A DNA stretch of 64,000 nt from Branchinecta lynchi (Eukaryota > Arthropoda > Branchiopoda > Anostraca > Branchinectidae): NCBI GenBank assembly GCA_023053575.1, contig JAKZAP010000007.1, forward strand, positions 22,531,464-22,595,463, in the 5' to 3' direction. Position 1 is the stretch's first letter, and each line of letters starts with the position of its first letter. Below, one piece after another: positions 17,496 through 28,460 of the stretch. The notes under the pieces were generated by a model. That model had not been told where the DNA came from and did no database searches. It saw only the letters and a program-made list of their open reading frames with translations. The position numbers and the translations under genes were made by a program.

Positions 17496-18127
17496 TAGCT
17501 GGGTAATGTCAGCTAAATGCTGACATGGTGTCGTGAAGGCGTGGTCCCATTTGAATAGTTGAAATTATTTTGGTGGTAAATAAATCCTGGACAGGCGGAA
17601 TACTATCTTATAAACGTCACGGACGCACAAACTCCAACTAACTTATAAAGGCCATGGATAAGCTGTTCTTCAAATCTGCTAAATTTCTTCTACAACTTCC
17701 CAGTTGGTACCACAACCAGCACTTGATTCAGACGTACTCTGTCGCAGACCCTACACAAAGTTTCGATAATCTGGTCGCGAACCCTAATATTAAGGATGTT
17801 CTGCACCTCTGGATGGGTATTCTTTTTTGACAAGACTTGTTTGATTTTGTATCTAGGTTAATGCTGTTTTGTTTTTGTAGTCGCTGTTTTTTTCTTCATT
17901 TTTTCCACATACTCCATCTCTTTCCTCCTTTGTTCTGTTGCTGGGCAATAAAATATCTCATTCATTCATTCATAGGGTTACTCATCAAACAAATTAATTT
18001 CAAGAATACCAATATGTCTTGTTACGGTAGTGCCAAGCTGGCACGGTGTCGTGCATACCTACTGTCGAGCTGTAAGTAGCGTTACAGCGACTTATTATTA
18101 ATTACGATTGTTACTATTCTTGTTATT

Positions 18128-18862
18128 GAACGTTTCCGAAAGCTCCAAAACGAACGAAAATGCTGAATTAATTCAGGATTTTATGCAGCATTTTGCTTTC
18201 GGACTTAAATTTTCGCTCAGTTAATGCAGCATTAATTCAGCATAAAATTCATCGAAAAATTCAGCAAAGATGCTAAATTTTATGCTGAATTTTCAAGAAG
18301 AAACTGGGGAGCACGGCGATTCTCCTAGTATCTTCCTAGAATCTTTTTTCTTTCTAGAACAAATTGCCACACAAAATTTTCGTAATATTATCTAGGTCGA
18401 ATTCCCGTCTGAGCGGAGTCTGAGTCGTCCTTTATATAGCTAATTCTTTTTTCTTCTTCTTCTTCCTAACTTAAATTTCGGCATTCTACAAGTGTCAGAG
18501 AATAAATAAAGGTAACAGCTTTCGGACAAAAATAAATAAATAATAATAATAATTTATTAAAGCCAACAAAGGGCCATACATCAGTATTCATTATCGCACT
18601 TAACTAACAAAATTGAACTTCAAAATTACATACAATAAAATCACTTCTTTTTACCCTTCCAGCATTGCCAAATTACCTCCGATCTAAACTTCCAGTATAC
18701 ACTTAAAATATTTACATACCGACCGAATTACCTGACGATTTGTCGACTTCATAATACCAGGGAATAGTATGGGCACCCCACCAAAAAAGAATAGTATGGG
18801 CACCCCACCAAAAAAGCATTAAATGCAGCATTTACAGCACTAAAAAGCTTTCGGACACGTTC
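18128..18862. mobile_element. MITE with GAACGTKTCCGAAAGCT ends, carrying an inner retroposon
   Basis: The left end GAACGTTTCCGAAAGCT pairs with a right end that reads GAACGTGTCCGAAAGCT on the other strand (16 of 17 equal), and ATT flanks both sides. The interior near 18160-18300 is rich in TGCTGAATTAATTCAG-type palindromes. From about 18514 an AATAAATAATAATAAT tract begins a probable minus-strand retroposon. A 26-bp segment is duplicated at 18775-18827. Confidence 0.65.
18514..18770 (-). mobile_element. Retroposon tail nested in the MITE
   Basis: An (AAT)n / AATAAATAA tract followed by ATTTATTAAAGCCAACAAAG reads on the minus strand as a 3' end with an AT-rich tail. The class (SINE or LINE) is not determined. 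Confidence 0.4.
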
Positions 18863-19190
18863 ATTATTTCCGTTCCAGAAACCACCGTAATAAGTACATT
18901 TGCTCCTCCCTCTTATTATTTTCTTTCCACGACTGTTACGATCGTTTACAATCTACTAATGATGGTCGTGAGCATAATAAGTGATAATACTATCGGTTCT
19001 GCAGGAACTCCCGTAAGAGTGATAACGTATGGCAGCGTTGTTATTATTTTCGTTCCACAGAGCGTTATAACTATCACAATACTGCCCACTTCGTATCGTC
19101 ATAACTTGTAATAAGTCACTGGAACGCTACCGTAGTGCTCCCGGTCTATAGATATCACCGCAAAACAGTTTGAAGTAGACGTATCATAGT

Positions 19191-19494
19191 GAGCGTGTTC
19201 CACCCTTCTAACAATAGTTACTAATAGTTACTATTTCCGTTCCATCCTCACGAAAAGTTACTACGCTGACCGTTCCAACCTTGTCGGAATAGTAACTAAT
19301 AGTTACCATGCTTACCATGCTCGGGACCATAGTAAGCGTTAGTAACTACGCATCTCTGTAACGTGATTGGTCGGATTCGCCCCTGGCGTGAGATCCTGCT
19401 GGAAAATAGAAAAATCGTTCCAGCCTTGACGGCGAAAATCCAAAATTCGTGACGTCATGCGTAGTAACTACGGTAAGTAGGATGGAACACGCTC
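19191..19494 (-). mobile_element. MITE family C, copy 2
   Basis: A 304-bp copy in opposite orientation to the one at 4288, with ends GAGCGTGTTCCA / TGGAACACGCTC and a flanking AGT on both sides (3-bp duplication). It retains the TGACGTCA palindrome near 19451. Confidence 0.88.
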
Positions 19495-19658
19495 AGTATA
19501 AACTTACCGTAACGAGCATTACTCCGCCGTACTCGGACAAGGACTTCGCTTTCCACAATCCCGACAATCTTCCATACTTCCGAAGGACTAAAAAGAAAGC
19601 GCATGGAAATCAGAGCTATCACAACAAACATGTCATGTTGTCAAGGGCATCAGTAACA

Positions 19659-20830
19659 AGTGCGCAAGCGCTCAGACGTGGAGTGTGAAAGTAAAATCTT
19701 TACCACATTCTATAAACAAATAGCGTTAGAACCAAGACATTTCACATCCCCAATAGCCAAAAAAGTATTAAATAACAAGTTTTGAAATCATACCAGTTTA
19801 AGAGTTTTTAATGTAAACAAACCGCATTTAGAAATCCAAAGAAGATCTTGCAAGAACAGTTTCAGTTTCGATACTGAATGCCTTACCTCTTTTTCATTAG
19901 CAAGGTAAGAACAAGTGCAATAAACCAAATCTTAGCAGCCTAATAGCCCGTTTGTCCCAACTCCATTAAGAATCATCGATCATCGATCAGAGGACAAAAC
20001 CGTCCAGTTTCCAACTGATCATTAGGGACTGAAGTACTCCGCGTGGTCTTATTTGTTGCTGTTACACCAAAATCCGCAGTTATACATACATATCCACAAG
20101 AATACAAGAGTCGAACTCCAGACATGTCATAGACGAACGTAACTCATGGGAAATCTGGGCCAAGTTACCCATGAGCGGGAGGGTGGAGGGGGGTCGGGAC
20201 CCATCAAATTGCTTATCTGAACCTAAATATCCTGGACTATACCAGCTTAGACTTTGATTCCGGTCACTGGTAGGGCGGGGGTGGTTCAACTCCACATTTA
20301 TATCCCCAACCCCTATGATCCAAAAGCACAAAAGAATTTCATCACCTTATCTCAAGTTATTGTCAAGTTAAAAACATAAAAAAATGGGCAATTTGAGACC
20401 AAATGCCCCTGAACCAAGTGGGGTGAGGTTTGGGACGCGCAAAAAGGAAAAGAAGACTCCAATACTCACAAACCTACCAAGTTTCATCTTGATACCTGTT
20501 GATTCCTGTCACGGGTAAAGAACTTTACTCCTGGGCTATCTAGGCCCTGTTGCGCACGAACGGAATGGGTGGGGGAGGTGCAACGTTTCCCAGCCCCAAG
20601 TACAGGGAATTTCATCTTCCTATGTCCGCGTCTCGTCAAGTTATGAACATTATTCACTGGGCAATCTGGGCCCATTTGCCCCTGAATTGGGTGGGGGTGG
20701 GACACCCAAAAGGCAAAACTAGGCCCCAATACCCACAAGTGTACCAAGTTTGAACTTGATACTTGCACTGGTTCACGAGTTATGAGCTCCGCAAAATACG
20801 GTGAAAACCGAAAACAGAAAGCCGAAAGCT
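19659..20830. repeat. Family-3 interspersed repeat, uninterrupted copy
   Basis: It starts at GCAAGCGCTCAGACGTGG and runs to GCTGCTACAGCGC. It contains repeated blocks TACCAAGTTT..CTTGATAC and CTGGGC..GTTGCCC(C)TGAA followed by G-rich tracts. The same order occurs at 51963-53960, where a family-1 element is inserted. Short open frames at 20550-20753 and nearby follow these repeats and are not genes. Confidence 0.7.
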
Positions 20831-21826
20831 GCTACAGCGCAAGCAATTTGGATTGTTCCAAGAAAACTCGACTAGAAACAAGATCACACGACGTGGCTTT
20901 CATGGTTATTTATATCGCCGCCTTTCAGATTTATGTCATGCAGTGGAGATGTCAAAAACACAAGAGAGAAGGTCCTTATTTCTGGCATGCATACACATGT
21001 AACCCGCCAAATGCACAAGGTGAAGCGAGGTAAAATGTACACATGTACGTGTATAACACATGTGTGGATGCATGGACAAGAGTCTTTTAAGCCGTTTTTT
21101 CGCGATCTCAATAAGTATTTGTGGCTCGAACAAAGTGTTTCCGCGGTCGTTTGTGTGGCCAGTAAGTGTGTTTTCAATAAGATTTTTGCGACACACAACT
21201 TGCGAGGTGATTTTCGATTTTGCGGCTCGAATTTGGCGCCAAAATACAAATTTGCCAGCAAAATAAAATCTGGATTGTAGAATCAACAACTTAACTGAGC
21301 ATATAGACATAAAACCGAGGATCCTTTAAGCGCAGAATGGCAATGATGTCAGCCGAAAGTCCTATTTATTGAGATTCTATCTGGATTTTACTTTTATTTT
21401 CAGACAGTTGATATTAAAGAACAAAAACAGACAAAAGGGCGTTTCCGCGAATTTAAACTTGTGGCGTGACTGCGCGGTACCAAGAACAAATAAGCCAACA
21501 GATTGGTCCCATGCAGCGACTATCGAAACCCCGGCAAAACTGAGCTCTGAAAATCTATAGGAAACTCTCTCGGCTAAGCAGAGCTCTGTAACCTAGCCTA
21601 GGCAGACAATGGAACAAGGAAGTGCAGATTCGGGTTTCTGCGATTTTTCTTTGGTTTACTCTATCATGCCGTGGACCTATGGCTCAGGTTAAACGGAGAC
21701 TGCATCATTAGCAGCACCTGTATGTAACAATACTCTATATGACGAAGTCCAAAACACGCCACTGATCCTCAAGAAGAAGGAGTAAGCGTGCCCGTACGAC
21801 TCAAACTCAACGACTCAAATCTTGTG
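20831..21826. other. Spacer without recognisable gene
   Basis: Contains ACATGT/ACACATGTG palindromic tracts around 20990-21065. Overlapping frames on both strands between 20884 and 21310 mirror one another and have no motif. Confidence 0.45.
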
Positions 21827-22045
21827 TCAATCAATCACCACGATCTTTGGGAGCAGCTTTGACATGACTTCTGCCTTTCTTCCGCTAGCTACCCAGAGAG
21901 GCCGGAGATTTGGCATCGGCAAGGAGAGATAGTCGTCAAGAGTATATAGCACACCATAATCCTATCTAAAGACGGCTCACCTTTCATATAGTACAGCCGA
22001 GCATCTGGCAGCGGAGTTGTATCAGTCTCCCTCTTGATGGAAAAA
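21827..22045 (-). other. Exon-like fragment, weak
   Basis: On the minus strand one frame reads RETDTTPLPDARLYYMKGE. A second frame, out of register, reads VLYTLDDYLSLPMPN and RPLWVASGRKAEVMSKLLP, then ends at a stop at 21827-21829. The last segment looks faintly like an ankyrin-type helix pair. A single lost base would place both in one frame, as seen repeatedly in the Maverick. I cannot identify the gene, and chance ORFs remain possible. Confidence 0.25.
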
Positions 22046-22136
22046 TCTGAAATATTCATGAAACGATACTGTTATAAACTTTCTTCTCTACGTTCTGCAT
22101 AGTTTCGAGTCTTCATCCGACCTGTGCGCGCTAAAC

Positions 22137-22450
22137 GTGCTTCCGAATCCTAATTGCGGATATACTGAATACAGTGGCGACGACAAAAGCAGCGTTCGAT
22201 TTATCCTTGTCTCGGTCCTGTCTCAGTCCTGTCAGCCAAATGCCGTTTTATTTAACTGCCTTGTCCGCTTAATTTTATTTGTCCTATCAGCTGACAACTG
22301 TCAGTGCCTTGTCAGACAGGACGCCGTGAGCGATGACATGATCTCTCGGGTAGATTTCTCGACTCCTTTTTTATTTGTGATGTTTGTCCGTTGAGTCATT
22401 TAACTGACAAGGCTAAATAAAACGGCTTTATACCTTGACAAGGGAGTAAC
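22137..22450. repeat. Family-E repeat, inverted relative to 60000-60290
   Basis: Blocks CTTGTCTCGGTCC, GCCGTTTTATTTAACTGCC, TTTATTTGTCCTATCAGC and GACATGATCTCT reappear in reverse order and complement at 60090-60290. Inside this copy AAATAAAACGG near the end is the inverse of CCGTTTTATTT near the start, so the element is itself partly palindromic. Probably a MITE. Confidence 0.6.
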
Positions 22451-22655
22451 AAGAAGACAAGGAGGACGCAAATCGAACACAGCTAAAGCTGTAGACTTCT
22501 TAAGAAATCAGATCGTCGCGCAAAGATACCAAAACAATGATTTTCATAATGTTTCATGGATGAAGACGGGGTGACATTTGTGGAAAAACATTTTATCACC
22601 TCTTTGTTAGCCATAGAGCAAAGTACCCTAACGAAAGAACTCCATTCTTGATATT

Positions 22656-23143
22656 ATGGCAAAGAAACACTACTGCCCCGAATGTAACACAATCGTCACT
22701 GCTAACTCGGTGAAATGCTCTGGTTCTTCTTCGCCGTTCCATGCTGGGATCAACCGTTCTGAGGGGGTGGATTTCAACAAAGTGCCTCACGGTTGGAAAT
22801 GCTTAAGCTGCCAGTCGAAAGTTTCCCCCCAGTCTCCTCTCCAATCACTCAACCGCTCACGACAAATGAGCACATGAATTTCCAAGGAAGAGACACTTTT
22901 CCTGATGCGTTTTTGGAAATATCCTCCAAGAAGGCTGCCCACAGTTTAGAAACAAATGACTGCTTGGCACATCCTAGTGTGGAAGTTGTGTCAAGTCCTG
23001 CGGTTAACATCCCATCATAACGCTGCGAGACGCCTTGCGATATTTTCCTGTGTATTAAACGCGAGGAATTAAAAAAACGAATTGCAGTGCTAGAGGCCAA
23101 TGAGGCGAAATTTCTCGCTGAAATCGCCTCAATTAAGAATTAA
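22656..23143 (+). CDS. PHD-finger-like plus coiled-coil ORF, possibly LINE ORF1 (broken)
   Basis: The frame at 22656-22877 encodes CPECNTIVTANSVKCSG, then FHAGI and HGWKCLSC. This is the layout of a PHD finger (C-x2-C, C, FH, W-x-C-x2-C), but two of the expected cysteines are missing. A second frame to 23020 and a third at about 23022-23143 continue it. The last encodes REELKKRIAVLEANEAKFL, a heptad-like coiled coil, ending at TAA 23141-23143. A PHD finger followed by a coiled coil is common in first ORFs of CR1/L2-type LINEs. It could also be a host gene fragment. It abuts hAT debris at 23147. Confidence 0.45.
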
Positions 23144-23146
23144 TTT

Positions 23147-23730
23147 TACGAAAAGCGCTGCAAGCGGAATTTTCGAAATATAGACTATGATTAGATCTTC
23201 TTTTTGGGATCCAAAATAAAAGTAAGGACTATCGACGAAATCATAGATCAGCCCTTCTCTTTGCGACCAGTTCTTCACTCGACCTCTTCCGAGTTTCGCG
23301 GTAACTCCCGAATCCTGGCAATTATACCGAATCCCGCTTATTTTACCAAATAAGTTTAGACCGACAGCATGTTCCGGATTCTGTATAGCTACCATATCCC
23401 AGCTATTATAACAAATTGTTTTGGTACGGAAAGACTACCAAATAATATTCATATTTGGAACAATTTTGTCGAAACTGAAATACAAGTCGGGATTCATGGT
23501 AATTAACGAATCCTGAAAATTACACTGAATAAATTACCGAATCCAAATCATGATACCGAATAATTTTGGAGATCTGTCGATTTTTTTTCAAAACAGTCCG
23601 TTTTTTCAAAACTGTTGTTTTTTCTTGAAAAGAGTATTTTTTTTCGGTTCAAACAGTCGGTAAACATCAGGGGCGTCACTAAGGGGGGGTGTGGGGGGGG
23701 TGGTACCACCCCCCCCCCCCCCCCCCTCAA
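23147..23730. mobile_element. hAT-family debris (composite)
   Basis: 23147-23570 is similar to 34307-34740, the interior of the hAT element at 33727-35102, including TTACGAAAAGYGCTGCARGC and TTCACTCGACCTCTTC. 23578-23665 resembles the reverse of the AAACAGTCGG-rich hAT MITE. CAGGGGCGTCACTAAG at 23669 is a hAT terminus. G and C runs follow to 23730. Right boundary unclear. Confidence 0.55.
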
Positions 23731-23739
23731 AGAAAGGAA

Positions 23740-23895
23740 AAAGCTAAAATGGGCGCTCGGAGAGCGCCAGGTCTAAATAAATAGGTTAAATCTGGCGCTC
23801 GCAGATCGCTCGGACACACAAATTAAGCTGATCTGGGCGCTCAAATAAGCCAATCTGGGCGCTCAAAAAAAGCTGATCTGGGCGGTCAAAGGCAG
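23740..23895. repeat. Short minisatellite with CTGGGCGCTC motif
   Basis: GGGCGCTC or its complement occurs repeatedly between 23750 and 23885. The last three units (AGCTGATCTGGGCGCTCAAA-like) are spaced about 25-28 bp. No gene. Confidence 0.6.
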
Positions 23896-23899
23896 TGCG

Positions 23900-24605
23900 C
23901 TAGAGCTTGGAGATACAACTTCTTCTCACATATAATAAACTGCAATGCTTTCTGACTCTAACTACAACACGCACATACGAATAACTACTCAATCGTATTC
24001 GCCGTGCAATCAGCCGCAGATGAAATACATTTCTAACCCTGATCGTTTTGTGTTCATTCCCGTGTCAAAGCCCTGCGAATAGATCGTTTTGATAAGTGTT
24101 CTTCCCAAAGTTTAAGCTTGGAATCGACGCGATATTCTAAACTCATTTTGTAGTGATTCTGATTATGTTCCGCGGTGATATTCTTATGCAGATTTTTAGG
24201 AACAACATGTAATAAGTGGTCAAGGTAAGAAAGCTTCAAACATAAATAAGTTTAAGCTGTGTTTTGTGGATGTAGTTTAGGCGTAGTTTCGCTTAAAAGC
24301 CGTTTTATTTGTCCATTCCATTTGCTGTAGTTTCGAACCTGAAATTACAGAGCTCAAATTACAAACTACCTTGCCGACATAGTTTGGTGTAGTTTGACTT
24401 TTTGGAAACAAGAACTCAATAAAACGCAAGTAAGACAAAACAAGAGCCAAACTACAAACTTTGACGAAACAAAAGTGAATCCAAACAAACGCAACTTTGG
24501 TGTGCTCAAGTTTTTCAGCAATAAAATGTTATCTGCCGAGCACTCAACTGCTTAAAAGTGAGTTAACGCTATTTTATTGTTTTCTGGCAAAATGAGGTCG
24601 TAAAT
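23900..24605. other. Spacer without recognisable gene
   Basis: AT-rich. Repeated GTAGTTTG / CAAACTAC words near 24270-24470 hint at a palindromic element, but I could not define ends. Confidence 0.4.
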
Positions 24606-24611
24606 TCCGTT

Positions 24612-24840
24612 GAGGCCCTGTTGAGTACTTCCAGTCGTGCAAGGATGATGAACCTTGGTAAGCAAATCAGGGGACCAGACAATATTCACTTAAAAAAATC
24701 GTTTCCCCGATCTGACAATCTTTATGAAACTTAATTTTACGAAAGAACTTGTATTTCAAAACTCTGGTTCCAAGTCCATACCAGATCCGGTGACTTGCGG
24801 GGGGGGGGGGGGGAGGTGGAGGGAGAAACCGGAAATCCGA
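24612..24840 (+). mobile_element. Family-2 Helentron-like fragment
   Basis: It matches the tandem-unit core of family 2: GTACTTCCAG, GATGAACCTTGG, CCCGATCTGACAATC, CCAGATCCGGTGACTT, a G run and ACCGGAAATC. Neither element end is present. Confidence 0.6.
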
Positions 24841-24849
24841 TGTGCTAAA

Positions 24850-25420
24850 ATCGCATTTCTTTTCGTCTGGCTAAATTTTACTAAAACAGTAAAAAAGCTG
24901 AAATGGGTGGCTGGCGCCCAGCCACCCCCCGTCCAATTTTTGCTAGCGACGGCCCTGGTAAACATTACCGGCCAGTCTGTAAATCCCTTGCCTCCCCCCC
25001 CAAACATTTTGGCTAGTATCGTCTCTGGTAATAAGTATCCTTTTAATGATAATATAAATCTAACTGCTATCTATTAAATATATAATTTAGTCCTGAATGA
25101 AGTGGAATATTTTCAATGTGTTTGAAAGACGTTTTAGAGAGTAAAAAACTGAAAACAAAGTAAGATGGCAATTCTTCTTTTCATTACAGAAAATACAGTG
25201 GTGCCATTTTAGTAAACCTTAGGGGGGGGGGGGTGGCATCCTAAACTTCTTTTTTGCACAATGGTAAAGGTAAATTAAAGCAGTTTTAAAATATACCATA
25301 ATTAGTCATGCATTGTTCAAAGATCCTTCACAAATAGGCTAAAATGCAGTGTGAAATTTATGGTATTGTAACGCCTTTGGCTTTATATCAGCATTTCCAC
25401 AACCAGGAATATAGACAAAC
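24850..25420. other. Spacer without recognisable gene
   Basis: Contains homopolymer runs of G (25224-25234) and C (near 24996). No motif-bearing ORF. Confidence 0.4.
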
Positions 25421-26851
25421 AAGACCAAAGGTTTCGATGGGATCCCAAAAATTCAATATCTGATCCAGACAACTGGGTCTTGTCTTAGCCAGATCCAGTC
25501 TTCGCCAGACTCCTTGAACATTTTTACAATTAAAATTCAGAAACAGATTAAGGCCAAATAGTTAATCACCTGAGAAAACCAAGTTCAGATTTGGATTCAG
25601 CATGTGTGTTTACCCCTGTAAGTCATATCTGTTTTGACGAAAACTTCCTGCCACTTCTGCCAATTCCCGGTTCCGGCTGAACTCCAGAACTACTTGTCTG
25701 GCGAAAAAAGAAAGCTCAAAGACGAAATCAGGGTATCTTCTTTCCCCAGTAATGAACATCTAATCAACTTCAAATAGAAATTTAGCTTATAACAAATTTT
25801 CCGATTCCAGCCGGATTCCGGTCGAACTATATGTCCGGGTAAAATACGATTGTCATACAGGGACTCAGTATCTCTTTTTACCGCTTATCTATCGCTTATA
25901 AATCACTTATCTAATCAACTAGAAATAAAACTTTGACTTCCAACAGTTTTCCGGTTTGGGCCGGATTCCAGGCGAAATACTTGTCCGTCGAGAAAATGGT
26001 TTTCTCCATCGTCTTCTGCATGTCTTCCTACCCCTAAATCGAACATCTAATCAATTTCAAATAAAGCTTTTACTTTCAACAAACTTTCCGGTTTGGGCCG
26101 GATTCCGGGCGAAATACTTGTCCGTCGAGAAAATAATTTCCACCACCGTCTTCAGCATGTCTTCCTACCTCTAAATCGAACATTTAATCAACTTCAAATA
26201 AAACTTTTACTTTCAACAAACTTTCCGCTTTGGGCCGGATTCCGGGCGAAATACTTGTCCGTCCAGAAAATAGTTTTCACCATCGTCTTCAGCATGTCTT
26301 CCTACCCCTAAATCTAACATCTAATCAATTTCAAATAAACTTTTACTTTCAACAAACTTTCCGGTTTGGGCCGGATTCCGGGCGAAATACTTGTCCATCG
26401 AGAAAAAAATTTTCACCATCGTCTTCAGCATGATTTCCTACCCCTAAATCGAACATCTAATCCACTTCAAATAAAACTTTTACTTTCAACAAACTTTCCG
26501 GTTTTGGCCAGATTCCGGGCTAACTACTTGTCCGATGACAAAATGGTTTTCACCATCGTGTTTAGCATGTCTTCTTACCCCATAATCGACTATCACATTA
26601 GCTGTTTCAAAATATTTTGTTTGTCCCTTAATTTGAATCCCCTCCCCCACCCCTAAATGTAGAGCTACAAAGCCCATGTACGAACTTGACTGGTCCGACG
26701 ACCCAACGAACCCTCACACCAAGTTTCATCAAAATATCTCATTCCCTTCGAGATTTATCGTGCTTACAGACAGACGGACGGATGGACAGACAGACAACTT
26801 TTGCGATGTCATAGGTATCCCTCCACTTACGTTTTGGGATCCCAAAAAGCC
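25421..26851 (-). mobile_element. Family-1 Helentron-like element, complete copy
   Basis: Read on the minus strand: TTTTGGGATCCCAAAA at 26836-26851, a GTCY microsatellite (about 26766-26793), a conserved block, a tandem core, and a right end with GGGATCCCATCGAAACC and TTTGGTCTTGTT. Core units are well preserved: GGCCGGATTCCGGGCGAAAT recurs at 25959, 26096, 26233 and 26369, a period of 136-137 bp. Four overlapping short ORFs starting MGRIPGEILV at those places only reflect the repeat. No transposase. Confidence 0.72.
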
Positions 26852-27263
26852 TCTGCTTTTGTCCCCCACCCAAATGGTGGCACTGAGAAAATAAAAAAAT
26901 CAGGAAAAAGCATAACATAAAAATCAATCAAAATTGGAAGTCCCTTCTGATGTTAGTAAGAAAGACGAGCTGCAGAATTATAATATGGCTTCAAAACAAA
27001 ATCAGAAGTGACCAGGAAGTGATTTACACTCAACTAAAACACAGCTAAAACACTAACCTTTTTGGATGATGTTGCTCCAGAGGCTATTAAAAGCATGACC
27101 TAACTCGTGAAGAGCTTTACAGGTCAGCGACAATGACAGGAGGTCTCTAGCGTCTAAATTTTTCAGTACAATGAGCAACAATTCTTCAGGTAGAATTGTT
27201 ATCAACGAATCGGACATGTTTCTTGGATTTCAAATTTATCGCCAGTCGCAGGTTAGCCGTTAC
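26852..27263. other. Spacer without recognisable gene
   Basis: No ORF with motifs, no repeat recognised. Confidence 0.4.
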
Positions 27264-27559
27264 GAGCGTGTTCCAGCCTACTTACCGTAGTTACTACGCA
27301 GGACGTCAAGAATTCTGCCTTTTTGCCGTCAAGGCTGGAACGATTTTTCTATTTTCCAGCAGGATCTCACGCCAGGGGTGAATCCGACCAATCACGTTAC
27401 AGAGATGCGTAGTTACTACGCTCCCGAGCATAGTAAGGAAATAGTAACTATTAGTTACTATTCCGACAAGGTTGGAACGGTCAGCGTAGTAACTTTTCGC
27501 GAGGATGGAACGGAAATAGTAACTAATAGTAACTATTGTTAGAAGGTTGGAACACGCTC
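27264..27559 (+). mobile_element. MITE family C, copy 3
   Basis: A 296-bp copy in the same orientation as that at 4288, with ends GAGCGTGTTCCA and TTGGAACACGCTC. The CRE-like site is mutated to GGACGTCA. No clear flanking duplication is seen, in contrast to the other two copies. Confidence 0.85.
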
Positions 27560-27618
27560 CGAGTACCGAGCAGTGTTACCGCCTGACTAACATTAAGTTT
27601 ACTAGACTCTGGAGATTT

Positions 27619-28110
27619 TTTTGGGATCCCAAAACGTAAGTGGAGGGATACTATGACATCGCAAAAGTTGTCCGTCTGTAAGCACGATAACTCTCGAAGG
27701 GAATTTGATATTTTGATGAAACTTAGTGTGAGGATTCGTTGGGTCGTCGGACCAGTCGAGTTCGTAAATGGGCTTTGTAGCCCTGCATTTAGGGGTGGGG
27801 AAGGGGGTTCACATTAAGGGGCAAACAAAATATTTTGAAACAGCTAATGTGATAATCGATTGTGGAGTAAGAAGACATGCTGAACACGATGGTGACAACC
27901 ATTTTGTCATCGGACAAGTAGTTCGCCCGGAATCCGGCCAAAACCGGAAAGTTTGTTAAAATTAAAAGTTTTAATTGGAGTTGATCAGATGTCCGATTTA
28001 GGCAAGAAGACATGCTGAACATTAATGTGAAAACAATTTTCTACCCGGACATGTAGTTCGCCCGGAATCCGGCCAAAACCGGAAAATTGCTAAGACTGAA
28101 AGTTATTTCA
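27619..28110 (+). mobile_element. Family-1 Helentron-like element, 3'-truncated copy
   Basis: It starts with TTTTGGGATCCCAAAA, carries the conserved block (ACATCGCAAAAGTTGTCC, TTTTGATGAAACTTAG) and about two core units with GGAATCCGGCCAAAACCGG. It has almost lost the GTCY tract and lacks the CTTGTT end. Confidence 0.68.
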
Positions 28111-28185
28111 GCTAGTTGGATATATATTTTCTGAAATCCCTATAAGAGTGTGAAAAATTTGATATATACTAGTTTGATATAAAGT

Positions 28186-28460
28186 TTCCTCCTATACGAT
28201 TTCTTGTCGAAGCCAAGTAGTTGGCAATGTGGTATCCCGTACGAAGTTTCTTACGGTAGCAAACTAGTTGACTAAGAACTTTTCTCCTATACGATTTCTC
28301 GGCCAATTAGTCGGCAATGCGTGATTTCCTGTACGAAATTTGTTACGGTGGTGAACTAGCTGGAAAACGAATTAATATCCTATACGAGTTTTTCCCGTAG
28401 CCAACTCTTGCTTTTCCTATAGGACATTTCTTGCAGTAGCGAACTAGTTGGCTAGTGACC
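28186..28460. repeat. ~94-bp tandem repeat
   Basis: CCTATACGA recurs at 28191, 28286 and 28379 (periods 95 and 93), each followed by TTTC/TTTT, an AGTTGGC-like word and TTACGGTRGYGAACTAG. About three diverged units. Confidence 0.65.

Larger units (their letters stand above)
15320..18075. repeat. Degenerate ~115-bp satellite, interrupted
   Basis: Recurring blocks TAGTGTCAAGCTGGCGCGGTGTCG, split as TAGTGTCAAGCT and GGCGCGGTGTC, with GAATACCGTGT and GCTGACATRGTGT occur near 15330, 15490, 15590, 15915, 16030, 16150, 17125, 17515 and 18010. Spacing is about 110-125 bp where uninterrupted. Insertions break the array at about 15661-15850, 16270-17000, 17165-17495 and 17600-17990. No coding capacity. 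Confidence 0.65.

Noticed and set aside
17104..17498. Several 60-84 codon ORFs on both strands
   Set aside because: They arise from the GC-rich CCACGCGAAA repeat element, where stop codons are rare by composition.
20884..21310. Overlapping 115-125 codon ORFs on both strands
   Set aside because: They mirror each other, have no motif and no splice or repeat support.
25956..26656. Four overlapping ORFs starting MGRIPGEILV
   Set aside because: They start at each 137-bp unit of a family-1 element and overlap one another in shifted positions, as expected for a tandem repeat.
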